This document shows positions 1 through 8,717 of a stretch of DNA of 64,000 nt, piece by piece. How positions within the stretch are numbered: the first letter of the stretch is position 1; each line of letters starts with the position of its first letter. The stretch spans positions 1 through 64,000 of the forward strand of contig NZ_CAAJGL010000065.1 in assembly GCF_900996225.1 (NCBI RefSeq). Reading direction: 5' to 3'. Source of the DNA: Paraburkholderia sp. BCC1884. Lineage in GTDB: Bacteria > Pseudomonadota > Gammaproteobacteria > Burkholderiales > Burkholderiaceae. Both the position numbers and the translations under genes were made by a program. The notes beneath the pieces were generated by a model that saw only the letters and a list, made by a program, of their open reading frames with translations, was not told the DNA's origin and did not search any database.

Positions 1-112
1 CTGATGACCATAGCGAGTCGGTACCACCCCTTCCCATCCCGAACAGGACCGTGAAACGACTCCACGCCGATGATAGTGCGGATTCCCGTGTGAAAGTAGG
101 TAATCGTCAGGC
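1..112 (+). rRNA. rrf: 5S ribosomal RNA (first few bases outside the window)
   Basis: The window opens inside a 5S rRNA. The conserved CCCATCCCGAACAGG loop region and the terminal GTAATCGTCAGGCT, which pairs with the 5' strand CTGATGACC, are both visible. By comparison with betaproteobacterial 5S rRNAs about three bases (TGC) are missing at the 5' end. This marks the 3' end of an rRNA operon entering from the left. Confidence 0.95.
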
Positions 113-130
113 TCCCAAGCAGCAAGCACA

Positions 131-157
131 AACCCCACCCCTTCAAGGTGGGGTTTT
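131..157 (+). terminator. Rho-independent terminator of the rRNA operon
   Basis: Perfect 9-bp stem AACCCCACC/GGTGGGGTT around a short CCTTCAA-type loop, running straight into a T-tract, about 18 bp after the 5S rRNA. It is the expected end of the rRNA transcript. Confidence 0.9.
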
Positions 158-301
158 TGCGTTTAACAGCCACACTACATCCCAGCGTGTAACCCACGCT
201 TCTTGCTTACTCCATCGTCCACATCCTACGCGCCTCAAAGCCGAAATCTCCACGGGACAATCGACCGGGAAAAGCCGTCGTCCCGAGATCCCGCACCCGC
301 T

Positions 302-1498
302 CTACTTCTCCAACGCTAGAAATCGCTGCGCTAAGCGCACCCAATAAGTTGAGCCGATCGGCAGCAACTCATCGTTGAAGTCATAGCTCGCGTTGTGCAG
401 CATGCATGGGCCGGCACCATGCCCCGAGTCTCGATGGCCACCGTCGCCGTTGCCCAAAAATGCATAACAACCCGGTTTGGCCAACAACATGAAGGAGAAA
501 TCCTCCGCGCCCATCGTCGGTTCGACAGCGTCGTCGACATTCTCCGCGCCCACAATCTCTTTCATCACGGTAGCCGCAAAGCGTGCCTCTTCAGCGCTGT
601 TGATGGTCGGCGGATAGTTTCGGTGGAAATGGATATTCACCGTGCAATCGTAGGCATCAGCGGTGCTGGTTGCGATTTTGCGCATACGCGTTTCAATCAG
701 ATCGAGTGTTTCTGTCGTGAACGTCCGGACCGTCCCGGCGATCCATGCATCGTTCGGTACGACATTCAGTGCATCGCCCGCATGAAACTGGGTGATCGAC
801 AACACCGCGGTGTCCAATGGTTTCTTGTTTCGCGTGATGATCCCCTGCAATCCATTGGCGATCTGAACTGCTGTGAATACTGGATCGCGACCGTTATGAG
901 GTAGCGCGGCGTGCGATCCCACGCCCTTGATTTCAATGCGAAATTCGTTGCTTGATGCCATGATTGGACCTTCGGTCACGCCGAAATGTCCCGCCGGCAT
1001 GCCCGGCCAGTTGTGGATCCCGAACACCGCATCGACCGGAAATTTCACGAATAAACCGTCGTCGATCATCGCCTGAGCGCCCGCGCCACCTTCTTCGGCC
1101 GGCTGGAAAATGAACACGATCGTGCCGTCAAATTCTCCGTGCTTGACCAGATGACGAGCGGCGCCAAGCAGCATCGCCGTATGCCCGTCGTGGCCACAAG
1201 CGTGCATCTTTCCGTCGTTTTTCGAACGATGATCGAAGCTATTCAACTCTTGAATCGGCAACGCGTCCATGTCGGCGCGCAGTCCGATGGCGCGCGAACT
1301 GTTGCCTCGCTTGAGTACGCCGACTACGCCGGTTTTGCCTAGGCCTCGGTGCGTTTCAATGCCCCAGGATTCGAGTGTTTTCGCCACCAGATCTGCCGTT
1401 GCCGTCTCTTCATAGCGCAGTTCGGGATGAGCGTGGATCGTTCGTCGAAGGGTCTGGATTTCGCCGCGAGCGGCCTGAATTTCGGGGATCAGTTTCAT
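302..1498 (-). CDS. M20 family amidohydrolase (hippurate / N-acyl amino acid hydrolase type)
   Basis: A 398-residue metallopeptidase-like amidohydrolase of the M20D (hippurate hydrolase / IAA-amino-acid hydrolase) family, which cleaves N-acyl amino acids in the cytoplasm. Visible family motifs are HPELRYEE near the N-terminus, HACGHDGHTAMLLGAA (metal-binding Cys/His/Asp), PAEEGGAGA (catalytic and metal Glu), GIHNWPG and the C-terminal MGAEDFSFM. Length is normal for the family. The frame opens further upstream at 1555 (19 extra residues), but homology begins at MKLIPEIQAARGE, so 1498 was chosen. It is divergent from the molybdoenzyme gene, with a 176-bp gap holding both promoters. The true substrate cannot be read from sequence. 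Confidence 0.9.
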   Translation of the reverse strand: MKLIPEIQAARGEIQTLRRTIHAHPELRYEETATADLVAKTLESWGIETHRGLGKTGVVGVLKRGNSSRAIGLRADMDALPIQELNSFDHRSKNDGKMHACGHDGHTAMLLGAARHLVKHGEFDGTIVFIFQPAEEGGAGAQAMIDDGLFVKFPVDAVFGIHNWPGMPAGHFGVTEGPIMASSNEFRIEIKGVGSHAALPHNGRDPVFTAVQIANGLQGIITRNKKPLDTAVLSITQFHAGDALNVVPNDAWIAGTVRTFTTETLDLIETRMRKIATSTADAYDCTVNIHFHRNYPPTINSAEEARFAATVMKEIVGAENVDDAVEPTMGAEDFSFMLLAKPGCYAFLGNGDGGHRDSGHGAGPCMLHNASYDFNDELLPIGSTYWVRLAQRFLALEK

Positions 1499-1674
1499 GA
1501 TGGAGTGATGATGCGCTTGTGCTTTTGCTTGCGTGGAATCGCTCGGGGCAACCATCGCCCGGGCACGGTGATAAACGATTCTACGCTCAAGGCAATTTTG
1601 GCGGCACCATGGAGCCGCGAGTCAGTGGACGTAAAATTGGGGATTACCTCGCCGCTCACCAGGACGCATCACCG

Positions 1675-3753
1675 ATGAACGCCCCGACCGAATTCGCCCG
1701 CGCCGTTTGCCCACACGACTGCCCCGACACCTGCGCGATGCGCGTGACCGTCGTGGATGGTCGCGCGATCAAGGTCGTCGGCGACCCCGATCATCCACCG
1801 ACGCAAGGTGCGCTGTGCGCCAAAGTTACACGCTACGCGGAGCGCGTTCACCACCCGCAGCGCCTGACGACGCCAATGAAACGCATCGGCCCTAAAGGCG
1901 AAGGCCGTTTTGCACCGATCAGCTGGGACGAAGCATTTCAGCTTGCCGCCGCCCGTCTGTCGGCGATCGCCAGTCGCACACCGGAGGCCATCCTGCCATA
2001 CAGCTACGCCGGCACGATGGGATTGGTACAGGGAGACAGCATTGCACAGCGGTTTTTCCATAAGATCGGCGCGTCCCAGCTCGACCGGACGATTTGCGCA
2101 GCGGCCGGTGCCGCTGGATTGAAGTACACCTACGGCGCAAGTCTCGGCATGCTCACCGAGTTTTTCGCCGAGAGCGAGGTCATCTTGATCTGGGGTTCGA
2201 ATCCTATTGCGTCGAATCTGCACTTCTGGACGCGAGCTCAGGAGGCCAAACGTCGCGGCGCGCGCCTGATCGCGATCGATCCTTATCGTTCGCTGACGGC
2301 GGAAAAATGTCACCAGCACATTGCGCTAAAACCAGGCACGGACGGCGCGCTGGCACTCGGCATGATGAATGTGCTGATCGCTGAGAACATTCTCGACCAC
2401 GCTTACATCGCCGCACATACGCTGGGTTTCGACGAACTGAGAGCTCGCGCGCTCGAGTATCCGCCGTCGCGTGTTGCGGTGATTTGCGGGGTAGATGAAC
2501 AGGTAATCGTCGATCTTGCACGGCTTTACGGTAGCACGAAGAAAGCCGCGATTCGCACGAACTACGGGTTGCAGCGCGTGCGCGGCGGCGGCAATGCCGT
2601 GCGCGCGATCGCCTGTCTGCCGTCGCTGACGGGCGCGTGGCGCGAACGCGCTGGAGGTGCGCTGCTGTCATCCGGTGGCTGGGCGCCCGTCGACACGCAC
2701 GCCTTGCAACGCCCCGACCTGATGCCGGGCTGGCCGTCGAAGCCAACCCGCGTGATCAACATGAACGCAATCGGCGACGCATTGCTGCATAAGGGCAACG
2801 CCACGTTCGGCCCAAAAATCGAGGCGATCGTCGTCTACAACTCGAATCCAGTAGCGGTCGCGCCGGATTCGGAGCGAGTTGCGGCGGGCTTCGCGCGCGA
2901 AGACCTCTTCACCATCGTGCTGGAACACTTTCAGACCGACACGGCCGACTACGCCGATCTCCTGCTGCCCGCAACGACCCAACTCGAGCATCTCGACGTG
3001 CACAAGTCGTACGGCCACACGGACGTGATGGCCAACCTGCCGGCGATCAAACCGGTCGGCGAAGCGCTTTCCAACACAGATATCTTTCGCGGCATCGCGC
3101 GTCGTATGGAGCTCGAAGAGCCGGCGCTGTTCGAAAGCGATGAAACGGTGGCCCGGAACGCGTTTCGTTGGGAGGACAAGGCGCTCGCGGGTGTCGATTG
3201 GGAAGAGCTTAAAAAGGTTGGCTGGGTCAAGCTGGCCATCCCTGATGCGCCATTTGCCGAAGGTGGATTCCGCACGCCCTCGGGCAAGTGCGAGTTTTAC
3301 AGCGAGCGTCTGGCGCAACTGGGACTCGACCCGTTGCCGGATTACTTGCCGCCTTACGAGTCGGCCGACGGCGCGCCTGAGCTCGCCGCCCGTTACCCGC
3401 TCGCGATGATCTCGCCACCTGCGCGTAACTTCCTGAATAGCACCTTCGTGAATATCGAAAGCCTGCGCTCGACCGAAGGTGAGCCGCACCTCGACATTCA
3501 TCCCACCGACGCCGCGCCGCGCAACATCGCGGAAGGCGACCAGGTGCGTATTTTCAACGATCGTGGCTCGATGCAAGCTCGCGCCCGCGTCACCGACAAA
3601 GCTCGCGAAGGCCTGGTCGTCGGCCTGTCGATCTGGTGGAAGAAGCTCGCGCCCGACGGCCGCAACGCCAACCAGGTCACCAGCCAGGCGCTCACCGATC
3701 TGGGCGGTTCAGCGACCTTCTACGATTGCCTCGTCGAAGTCGAGCGCGCCTGA
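1675..3753 (+). CDS. Molybdopterin (bis-MGD) oxidoreductase with N-terminal [4Fe-4S] site
   Basis: A 692-residue cytoplasmic member of the DMSO-reductase/formate-dehydrogenase-like superfamily (BisC/COG0243). The N-terminus has the Fe4S4 ligand pattern CPHDCPDTC followed about 27 residues later by GALCAK. Then come the molybdopterin-binding domain (IWGSNPIASN, IDPYRSLTA) and the C-terminal dinucleotide-binding domain (SPPARNFLNSTF, IHPTDAAPRN, NDRGSMQARARV). No twin-arginine signal is seen, so a cytosolic enzyme is inferred. A Cys in TICAAAGAAG lies where the molybdenum ligand is expected, but I did not align it. No electron-transfer or membrane subunit is adjacent. The frame opens upstream at 1519, but the family N-terminus fits MNAPTEFARAVCPHDC. 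Substrate unknown. Confidence 0.88.
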   Translation: MNAPTEFARAVCPHDCPDTCAMRVTVVDGRAIKVVGDPDHPPTQGALCAKVTRYAERVHHPQRLTTPMKRIGPKGEGRFAPISWDEAFQLAAARLSAIASRTPEAILPYSYAGTMGLVQGDSIAQRFFHKIGASQLDRTICAAAGAAGLKYTYGASLGMLTEFFAESEVILIWGSNPIASNLHFWTRAQEAKRRGARLIAIDPYRSLTAEKCHQHIALKPGTDGALALGMMNVLIAENILDHAYIAAHTLGFDELRARALEYPPSRVAVICGVDEQVIVDLARLYGSTKKAAIRTNYGLQRVRGGGNAVRAIACLPSLTGAWRERAGGALLSSGGWAPVDTHALQRPDLMPGWPSKPTRVINMNAIGDALLHKGNATFGPKIEAIVVYNSNPVAVAPDSERVAAGFAREDLFTIVLEHFQTDTADYADLLLPATTQLEHLDVHKSYGHTDVMANLPAIKPVGEALSNTDIFRGIARRMELEEPALFESDETVARNAFRWEDKALAGVDWEELKKVGWVKLAIPDAPFAEGGFRTPSGKCEFYSERLAQLGLDPLPDYLPPYESADGAPELAARYPLAMISPPARNFLNSTFVNIESLRSTEGEPHLDIHPTDAAPRNIAEGDQVRIFNDRGSMQARARVTDKAREGLVVGLSIWWKKLAPDGRNANQVTSQALTDLGGSATFYDCLVEVERA

Positions 3754-3901
3754 AGCAATCTCCCCAATCCCGCGCGGCTTTCGTTCCTGACAGGTTCGAG
3801 GCCGCAGTCTAACCTGCCCGTATTTGGCGAATAGCACTGAGGCGCCCATGCTACGATTCGTTTTTAGCACGACCATTCGAAAATAAAGGAGGAGACGCTG
3901 C

Positions 3902-5575
3902 ATGGACAAACTCTGGCTGAAATCTTATCCGCCCGGCGTTCCCGCAGAGATTGACGCGACCCGCTATTCATCGGTCGCCGAACTGCTCGAAGAGGCCTTT
4001 CGCGAGCATCGCGCCAAGCCGGCTTTCGTCTGCATGGGCAAGGAAATCAGCTACGGCGAACTCGACGCGCTTTCGCGCAAGCTCGCCGCGTGGTTCCAGT
4101 CGAAGGGCATCGCACGCGGCGCACGCATCGCGATCATGATGCCAAACGTGTTGCAATATCCGGTGGCAGTCGCCGCCATCCTGCGCGCGGGTTATGTGGT
4201 CGTGAACGTGAATCCGCTCTACACGCCGCGAGAGCTCGAGCACCAACTCAAAGACAGCGGCGCCGAAGCGATCATCCTGCTCGAGAATTTCGCCGTCACG
4301 CTGCAGGCAATCGTGCGCAACACGGCAGTCAAGCACATCGTGGTCGCGGCCATGGGCGATTTGATGGGAGTCAAGGGCACGCTGGTGAACTTCGTCGTGC
4401 GCAAGGTGAAGAAGATGGTGCCGGCATGGAGTCTGCCGGGACACATCAAGTTCAACGACGCAATATCGCAAGGCGCGCATCAGACGTTCAAGGCAGTCCA
4501 GCAAGGTCCTGACGACGTCGCCTTCCTCCAGTACACCGGTGGTACGACCGGCGTGGCGAAGGGCGCGACACTGTTGCATCGGAACCTGATCGCCAACGTG
4601 CTGCAGTCGGAGGTCTGGCTCGATCCGGTTCGCGCCAACCGTAAGGATATCGACCAGTTCATCACGGTCGTTGCGCTGCCGCTCTATCACGTGTTTGCGA
4701 TGACCGTATGTGGCCTGCTGACGATCAGAACCGGCGGCCTCGGTGTGCTGATTCCCAATCCGCGCGACATTCCCGGCATGATCAAGGCCTTGCAGGGTTA
4801 TCAGATCACCACGATTCCAGCCGTCAACACACTCTATAACGCAATGCTGAACAGCCCGGACTTCGACAAGCTCGATTTCTCGAAGCTGCTCACCGCGAAC
4901 GGCGGCGGCATGGCGGTGCAGGAGGCCGTCGCCAAGCGCTGGTACGAGAAGACGCACACGCCGATCGTCGAAGGATACGGTTTGTCCGAAACCTCGCCGT
5001 GCGTGACCTGCAATCCGGTTACGGTCACCGAATACAGCGGCACGATCGGCTTGCCGCTGCCGTCCACGGAAATTTCGATTCGCGACGACGAGAACAACGA
5101 AGTGCCGCTCGGTCAGCCGGGCGAAATCTGCATCCGCGGCCCGCAGGTGATGGCGGGATACTGGAACCGTCCGGACGAGACGGCGAAGGTGATGACCCCC
5201 GACGGTTTCTTCAAGTCGGGCGATGTCGGCATCATGAACGAGAACGGCTTCGTGAAGATCGTCGACCGCAAGAAGGACATGATTCTGGTTTCGGGTTTCA
5301 ACGTCTATCCGAACGAAATCGAGGACGTGGTCGCCAAGCTGCCGGGCGTGTTCGAAGTTGCCGCGGTCGGTGTGCCGGACCAGCATTCGGGTGAAGCGGT
5401 GAAGCTGTTCGTCGTGAAGAAGGATCAGGCGCTGACCGACGCCGACATCTTCGCGTACTGCAAGCTGCAGTTGACTGGCTACAAGCGTCCGAAGATCGTC
5501 GAGTTCCGCACGGAGTTGCCCAAGAGCAATGTCGGCAAGATTCTGCGCCGCGAGTTGCGCGACGGCCGGGCGTAA
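3902..5575 (+). CDS. fadD: Long-chain fatty acid--CoA ligase FadD
   Basis: A 557-residue acyl-adenylate-forming enzyme that activates fatty acids to acyl-CoA for beta-oxidation or lipid synthesis. The ATP/AMP motif YTGGTTGVAKGA lies at about residue 211. YGLSETSPCV, GEICIRGPQVMAGYWNRP, KSGDVG, DRKKDMILVSGFNVYPNE and the C-terminal lysine motif KSNVGKILRREL complete the ANL core. The start has a strong AAGGAGGAG Shine-Dalgarno at 3886-3894. The N-terminus (MDKLWLKSYPPGVPAEID) matches FadD of beta/gammaproteobacteria. It is monocistronic, ending in a strong terminator. Confidence 0.95.
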   Translation: MDKLWLKSYPPGVPAEIDATRYSSVAELLEEAFREHRAKPAFVCMGKEISYGELDALSRKLAAWFQSKGIARGARIAIMMPNVLQYPVAVAAILRAGYVVVNVNPLYTPRELEHQLKDSGAEAIILLENFAVTLQAIVRNTAVKHIVVAAMGDLMGVKGTLVNFVVRKVKKMVPAWSLPGHIKFNDAISQGAHQTFKAVQQGPDDVAFLQYTGGTTGVAKGATLLHRNLIANVLQSEVWLDPVRANRKDIDQFITVVALPLYHVFAMTVCGLLTIRTGGLGVLIPNPRDIPGMIKALQGYQITTIPAVNTLYNAMLNSPDFDKLDFSKLLTANGGGMAVQEAVAKRWYEKTHTPIVEGYGLSETSPCVTCNPVTVTEYSGTIGLPLPSTEISIRDDENNEVPLGQPGEICIRGPQVMAGYWNRPDETAKVMTPDGFFKSGDVGIMNENGFVKIVDRKKDMILVSGFNVYPNEIEDVVAKLPGVFEVAAVGVPDQHSGEAVKLFVVKKDQALTDADIFAYCKLQLTGYKRPKIVEFRTELPKSNVGKILRRELRDGRA

Positions 5576-5594
5576 GCACCGAGCGAGAAACCGC

Positions 5595-5633
5595 AAAAGG
5601 CCCGGCAGACGAGACAGTCTGCCGGGCCTTTTT
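5595..5633 (+). terminator. Rho-independent terminator after fadD
   Basis: Near-perfect 16-bp stem: AAAAGGCCCGGCAGAC (5595-5610), loop GAGACA, then GTCTGCCGGGCCTTTTT. It lies 20 bp past the fadD stop. Confidence 0.93.
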
Positions 5634-5652
5634 CTTTGCGCCGTCACGCCAT

Positions 5653-5678
5653 AAAAAAAGGCGCCCGAAGGCGCCTTT
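5653..5678 (-). terminator. Rho-independent terminator of the porin gene
   Basis: Read on the minus strand: AAAGGCGCC, a TTCG tetraloop, GGCGCCTTT and more T residues. This is a classic UUCG-capped terminator 27 bp after the porin stop. It sits back to back with the fadD terminator and separates the two convergent transcripts. Confidence 0.93.
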
Positions 5679-5704
5679 GAGGCATGCTGCTTTATTACGA
5701 CTTA

Positions 5705-6901
5705 TTAGAACTTGTGACGGATACCGATGCGAGCCGTGAGCTGGTTCTGGTTCTGCGACGGCGTAATACCGTTGATGCTTGCCGTAGCGGCTTGCACACC
5801 GCCCGTAGACGACAGCGTATCGCCCAGAGCGTGTTGGTACACACCCGTCACGTACACGTCGGTACGCTTCGACAGGAAGTAGTCCACGCCGATCGCGCCT
5901 TGGTGGTACTGAGCGCGCGATGCGCCGGCGATGTCTGCGCCGCGCGTGTAGTCATACGCTGCGCCGATCAGCAGTGCCGGGGTCAACTGATACTTGAAGT
6001 TGAGTTCGCCGTTGTTGAACGTAGCCGACTGACCCTTGTACGGCGATGCGAAAGTCGCGCCCAGGTTGCCAAAGCGGATGTTCGAGTACGTTGCACCGAT
6101 CGTTGCTGCGCCGAACGTGTAAGCACCGCCTGCACCGATAACCTGGTACGTGTTAGCCGACGCGAAGCCAGCGTACACCGGCGACGTGACTGCGTAGCTA
6201 GCAGCAGCGGTAGCCGTCTTGGCCGTGTTCGTTGCGATCGTGCCGCCGTCGTTGAACAGGCCGCCCGAAGCGCCTGCCGTACGTGCGTTCAAGTAACCGA
6301 CGCCGAGAACGAGAGGACCGTTGTTGTAGCCAGCGCCCAACGACCAGATCTGGTTCTGCGTGACGTTGCCTGCAATGCCACCCAGGCTATACGTGCCGCC
6401 GAACGTCAGGCCGTTGTAGTTTGCGCTCGTGTACTTGACCGTGTTGTTGGTGCGGTACGTGTTGTTGAAGTTGTCGATGTCGCCCGGGTGAGCAGCGATG
6501 TAGCCGCCCCACTGATCGCCCACTTCCAGCGGACCCACGTAGTCGACCACGGAGTCGTATTGACGACCCAGCGCGACCGTACCGAATTGGCTCGACAGAC
6601 CAACGTAAGCTTGACGACCGAACATCAGGCCGCCTTGACCCAGCTTGCCGTTGTTCACGTCAAAGCCGTTTTCCAACACGAAGATTGCCTTCAGACCGCC
6701 GCCCAGATCTTCCGTGCCGCGCATACCGAAACGCGAGCCTTGCAGAACGCCGCTGGACAGGTTGTACAGGTGCGAACCACCTGCATTGGTGTTGATGTTG
6801 AAGCCTTCGTCAATGATACCGTACAGGGTCACGCTGCTCTGCGCATGTGCCACGCCTGCGAATGCGCCCAGTGCTGCGAGAGCGAGAAGCGACTTTTTCA
6901 T
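5705..6901 (-). CDS. Gram-negative general porin (OmpC-type trimeric beta-barrel)
   Basis: A 398-residue outer-membrane porin for passive diffusion of small hydrophilic solutes. It has a textbook signal peptide, MKKSLLALAALGAFAGVAHA, cleaved before QSSVTLYG, and the Burkholderiaceae barrel start LYGIIDEGF. GSRFGMRGTEDLGGGLKA and FGRQAYVGLSS follow in the first strands, and the C-terminal strand IGIRHKF ends in Phe, as needed for BAM recognition. Start 6901 was chosen because it gives a clean signal peptide and has a TTGGAG ribosome-binding site; an upstream start at 6937 would add 12 residues before it. Single-gene transcript with its own promoter and terminator. Confidence 0.95.
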   Translation of the reverse strand: MKKSLLALAALGAFAGVAHAQSSVTLYGIIDEGFNINTNAGGSHLYNLSSGVLQGSRFGMRGTEDLGGGLKAIFVLENGFDVNNGKLGQGGLMFGRQAYVGLSSQFGTVALGRQYDSVVDYVGPLEVGDQWGGYIAAHPGDIDNFNNTYRTNNTVKYTSANYNGLTFGGTYSLGGIAGNVTQNQIWSLGAGYNNGPLVLGVGYLNARTAGASGGLFNDGGTIATNTAKTATAAASYAVTSPVYAGFASANTYQVIGAGGAYTFGAATIGATYSNIRFGNLGATFASPYKGQSATFNNGELNFKYQLTPALLIGAAYDYTRGADIAGASRAQYHQGAIGVDYFLSKRTDVYVTGVYQHALGDTLSSTGGVQAATASINGITPSQNQNQLTARIGIRHKF

Positions 6902-6947
6902 CGAATGATCTCCAAGGATTACGAATCTTTTGTACAAGGCGAATATT

Positions 6948-6976
6948 TATCTAGCGTTGAGGCCTTGCTTGTCCAA
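6948..6976 (-). promoter_or_regulatory. Candidate sigma-70 promoter of the porin gene
   Basis: On the minus strand, TTGGAC (6976-6971) is separated by exactly 17 bp from TAGATA (6953-6948), 47 bp upstream of the porin start codon. The -10 match is only moderate. A perfect 7-bp inverted repeat overlaps the -35 box. Confidence 0.45.
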
Positions 6977-6991
6977 CTTCGCGAGAAGTTG
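6974..6991. repeat. Perfect inverted repeat overlapping the porin -35 region
   Basis: CAACTTC-GCGA-GAAGTTG, a 7-bp perfect dyad with a 4-base spacer, overlapping the candidate -35 hexamer of the porin promoter. It could be an operator or simply a hairpin. Confidence 0.5.
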
Positions 6992-7203
6992 CACGTAATG
7001 TAACAAAAGGCATACATGGCACAAAGGAAAAGGAGACGCCCAGGAAGCGTCCTGTTTCGTTTACGCAACATGGTCTAAAATCGAAAATTAGCCGCTTAAA
7101 TTATGCCGATCGAAGGTGCTCGCAAAGCCGGTTTTGCCCCGCAAAGCCTTGTCGAGCGGACCTGTCGACTCAGCGGCTCGGTAGTTGAACAAGGGAGTGC
7201 TGA

Positions 7204-7842
7204 ATGTTTCTGGACGAGTTGATTAGCGAGTTTGATCGGGGTTTACGCTCAATGACCGGCGTGTCGCGGATGAGTCGTCCGTTGCCGGTTCCGCAAGAAT
7301 CCACGGTGATGGCGGACGCCCCTGAACTCTCACCGGCGGAGCGTGCGCATGCGGCAGGTCTGATGCGCGTCAATCATGTCGGTGAGGTGTGCGCCCAGGC
7401 GTTGTATCAGGCGCAAAAACTCGCCACGCGCTCGGCGTCCTTGCGCGCGGTTTTCAATCACGCGGCTATTGAGGAAGAGGACCATCTTGCGTGGACCGCG
7501 AAGCGACTCGAAGCACTCGACTCGCGTCCGAGTCTGCTGAACCCGCTGTGGTACACCGGCGCGCTGGCTATCGGACTCGCTGCGGGGCGCATGGGCGATC
7601 GCGTGAGTCTCGGCTTCATGGCCGAAACGGAGCGTCAGGTGGAGCAGCATCTCGATAGCCATCTGGAGCAACTGCCCGCCGCGGACCACGAGTCGCGTGC
7701 GATCGTCGAGCAGATGCGTGTCGACGAAGCTGAGCACGGCAAGGCGGCGATCGACGCCGGCGGCATCGACTTGCCTTTCCCCGTGCGTGCGCTGATGCGC
7801 GCAGTGTCGAAAGTCATGACCCGCACCGCCTATTACATATAA
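7204..7842 (+). CDS. coq7: Coq7-type demethoxyubiquinone hydroxylase
   Basis: A 212-residue carboxylate-bridged di-iron monooxygenase that hydroxylates 2-polyprenyl-3-methyl-6-methoxy-1,4-benzoquinol, the penultimate step of ubiquinone synthesis, at the inner membrane. The two EXXH-type iron motifs are visible as IEEEDHLAW and [10 protein letters not shown], with further Glu ligands in [11 protein letters not shown] and [10 protein letters not shown]. Many betaproteobacteria use Coq7 in place of UbiF. A good AGGGAG site precedes the ATG. A TAAAAT at 7076-7081 could be its -10 element, but no convincing -35 was seen. Confidence 0.95.
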   Translation: MFLDELISEFDRGLRSMTGVSRMSRPLPVPQESTVMADAPELSPAERAHAAGLMRVNHVGEVCAQALYQAQKLATRSASLRAVFNHAAIEEEDHLAWTAKRLEALDSRPSLLNPLWYTGALAIGLAAGRMGDRVSLGFMAETERQVEQHLDSHLEQLPAADHESRAIVEQMRVDEAEHGKAAIDAGGIDLPFPVRALMRAVSKVMTRTAYYI

Positions 7843-7878
7843 GTCCGCGCGCTCCGCGCAAGCATCGACCGAAAGTGG

Positions 7879-7899
7879 GACGGCGCCACGCGCGCCGTC
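7879..7899 (+). terminator. Hairpin after coq7, possible terminator
   Basis: GACGGCGC-CACGC-GCGCCGTC, an 8-bp perfect GC-rich stem 36 bp after coq7. Only TCTTCC follows, so any termination would be weak or Rho-assisted. Confidence 0.5.
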
Positions 7900-8115
7900 T
7901 TCCAAAAGTGTCTGCAACGCCACCTGACCCCGCCCAATCCCGCCTGACGATCGCTTACATTCCGCGCCTTTCCCTCGTACTTTTCACGTATCACCTTCAC
8001 AAGTTGCACTAGCTCATTCATTTATAACGGTTTTCCGTTTTATGTCTGACGTGAAGGAGTCACGCTAAGTCCTTGTTCTAACAAACAAAATTCGCTCGAA
8101 AAGCTTGTATCTCCC

Positions 8116-8144
8116 TTGACCCCTGTTTAGCGTTACTCTAAAGT
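8116..8144 (+). promoter_or_regulatory. Candidate sigma-70 promoter of the dcw cluster
   Basis: TTGACC (8116-8121), a 17-bp spacer and TAAAGT (8139-8144), about 130 bp upstream of mraZ. The predicted start near 8151 falls inside the MraZ-type repeats, as expected for autorepression. Confidence 0.6.
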
Positions 8145-8180
8145 GGGAGACAGTGTGAGAAAGTGTATTTTTGTGTGATC
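8141..8180 (+). promoter_or_regulatory. MraZ operator: four direct repeats with a 10-bp period
   Basis: GTGGGA at 8143, GTGTGA at 8153, GTGTAT at 8163 and GTGTGA at 8173 recur every 10 bp exactly. Known MraZ targets are short TGGGN repeats separated by 5 nt (also a 10-bp period) in the promoter region of the dcw cluster. Here the array covers the -10 box and the likely transcription start. Assignment as the MraZ operator rests on spacing, motif and position. Confidence 0.65.
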
Positions 8181-8273
8181 TCACAAGCGGTTTCGGGTAG
8201 ATTTTCACGAATCGGGCATGGGACCGGAGTCAGCGCTGAGGCGCTAACTCTGGTCGACATAGGGGAGATCAAA

Positions 8274-8702
8274 GTGTTCCAAGGGGCGTCGGCGCTGACG
8301 CTCGATGCGAAAGGGCGGATGTCGATTCCCTCTCGCTATCGGGATGCGCTGCAAACACAGGCAGAGGGCCGGGTGACGATCACCAAGCACCCGGACGGCT
8401 GCCTGTTGCTCTTTCCGCGCCCGGAATGGGAGATCTTCCGCGACAAGGTCGACAAGCTGCCCATGAACGCAGCCTGGTGGAAGCGCATTTTTCTCGGCAA
8501 TGCAATGGACGTCGATATGGACGGCGCAGGACGCGTGCTCGTGTCGCCGGAATTGCGCGCGGCTGGATCGCTGGAAAAAGAAGTGAACCTGCTCGGTATG
8601 GGTCGTCACTTCGAGTTGTGGGACGCACAAATTTACGCCGCGAAGGAACAGGCGGCGATCGCCGAGGGCATGCCCGAAGCGTTAAAGAATTTCACGTTCT
8701 GA
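8274..8702 (+). CDS. mraZ: Transcriptional regulator MraZ
   Basis: A 142-residue AbrB-fold DNA-binding protein, the first gene and autoregulator of the division/cell-wall cluster. Two MraZ half-domains are visible: [21 protein letters not shown] at the N-terminus and the second [15 protein letters not shown] repeat near residue 80. The DAKGR and DGAGR signatures belong to the DXXGR motif. The start is a GTG at 8274 with GGGGAG just upstream. The frame runs open further upstream, but those residues are not MraZ-like and overlap the operator. Confidence 0.95.
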   Translation: MFQGASALTLDAKGRMSIPSRYRDALQTQAEGRVTITKHPDGCLLLFPRPEWEIFRDKVDKLPMNAAWWKRIFLGNAMDVDMDGAGRVLVSPELRAAGSLEKEVNLLGMGRHFELWDAQIYAAKEQAAIAEGMPEALKNFTF

Positions 8703-8717
8703 TCGCGGCTTACATAT

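Noticed and set aside
3968..5647. Long minus-strand frame opposite fadD, and similar antisense frames opposite ftsI/murE, porin, secA and argJ
   Set aside because: Shadows of the real genes caused by codon bias; compositions are atypical and no start signals or families are seen.
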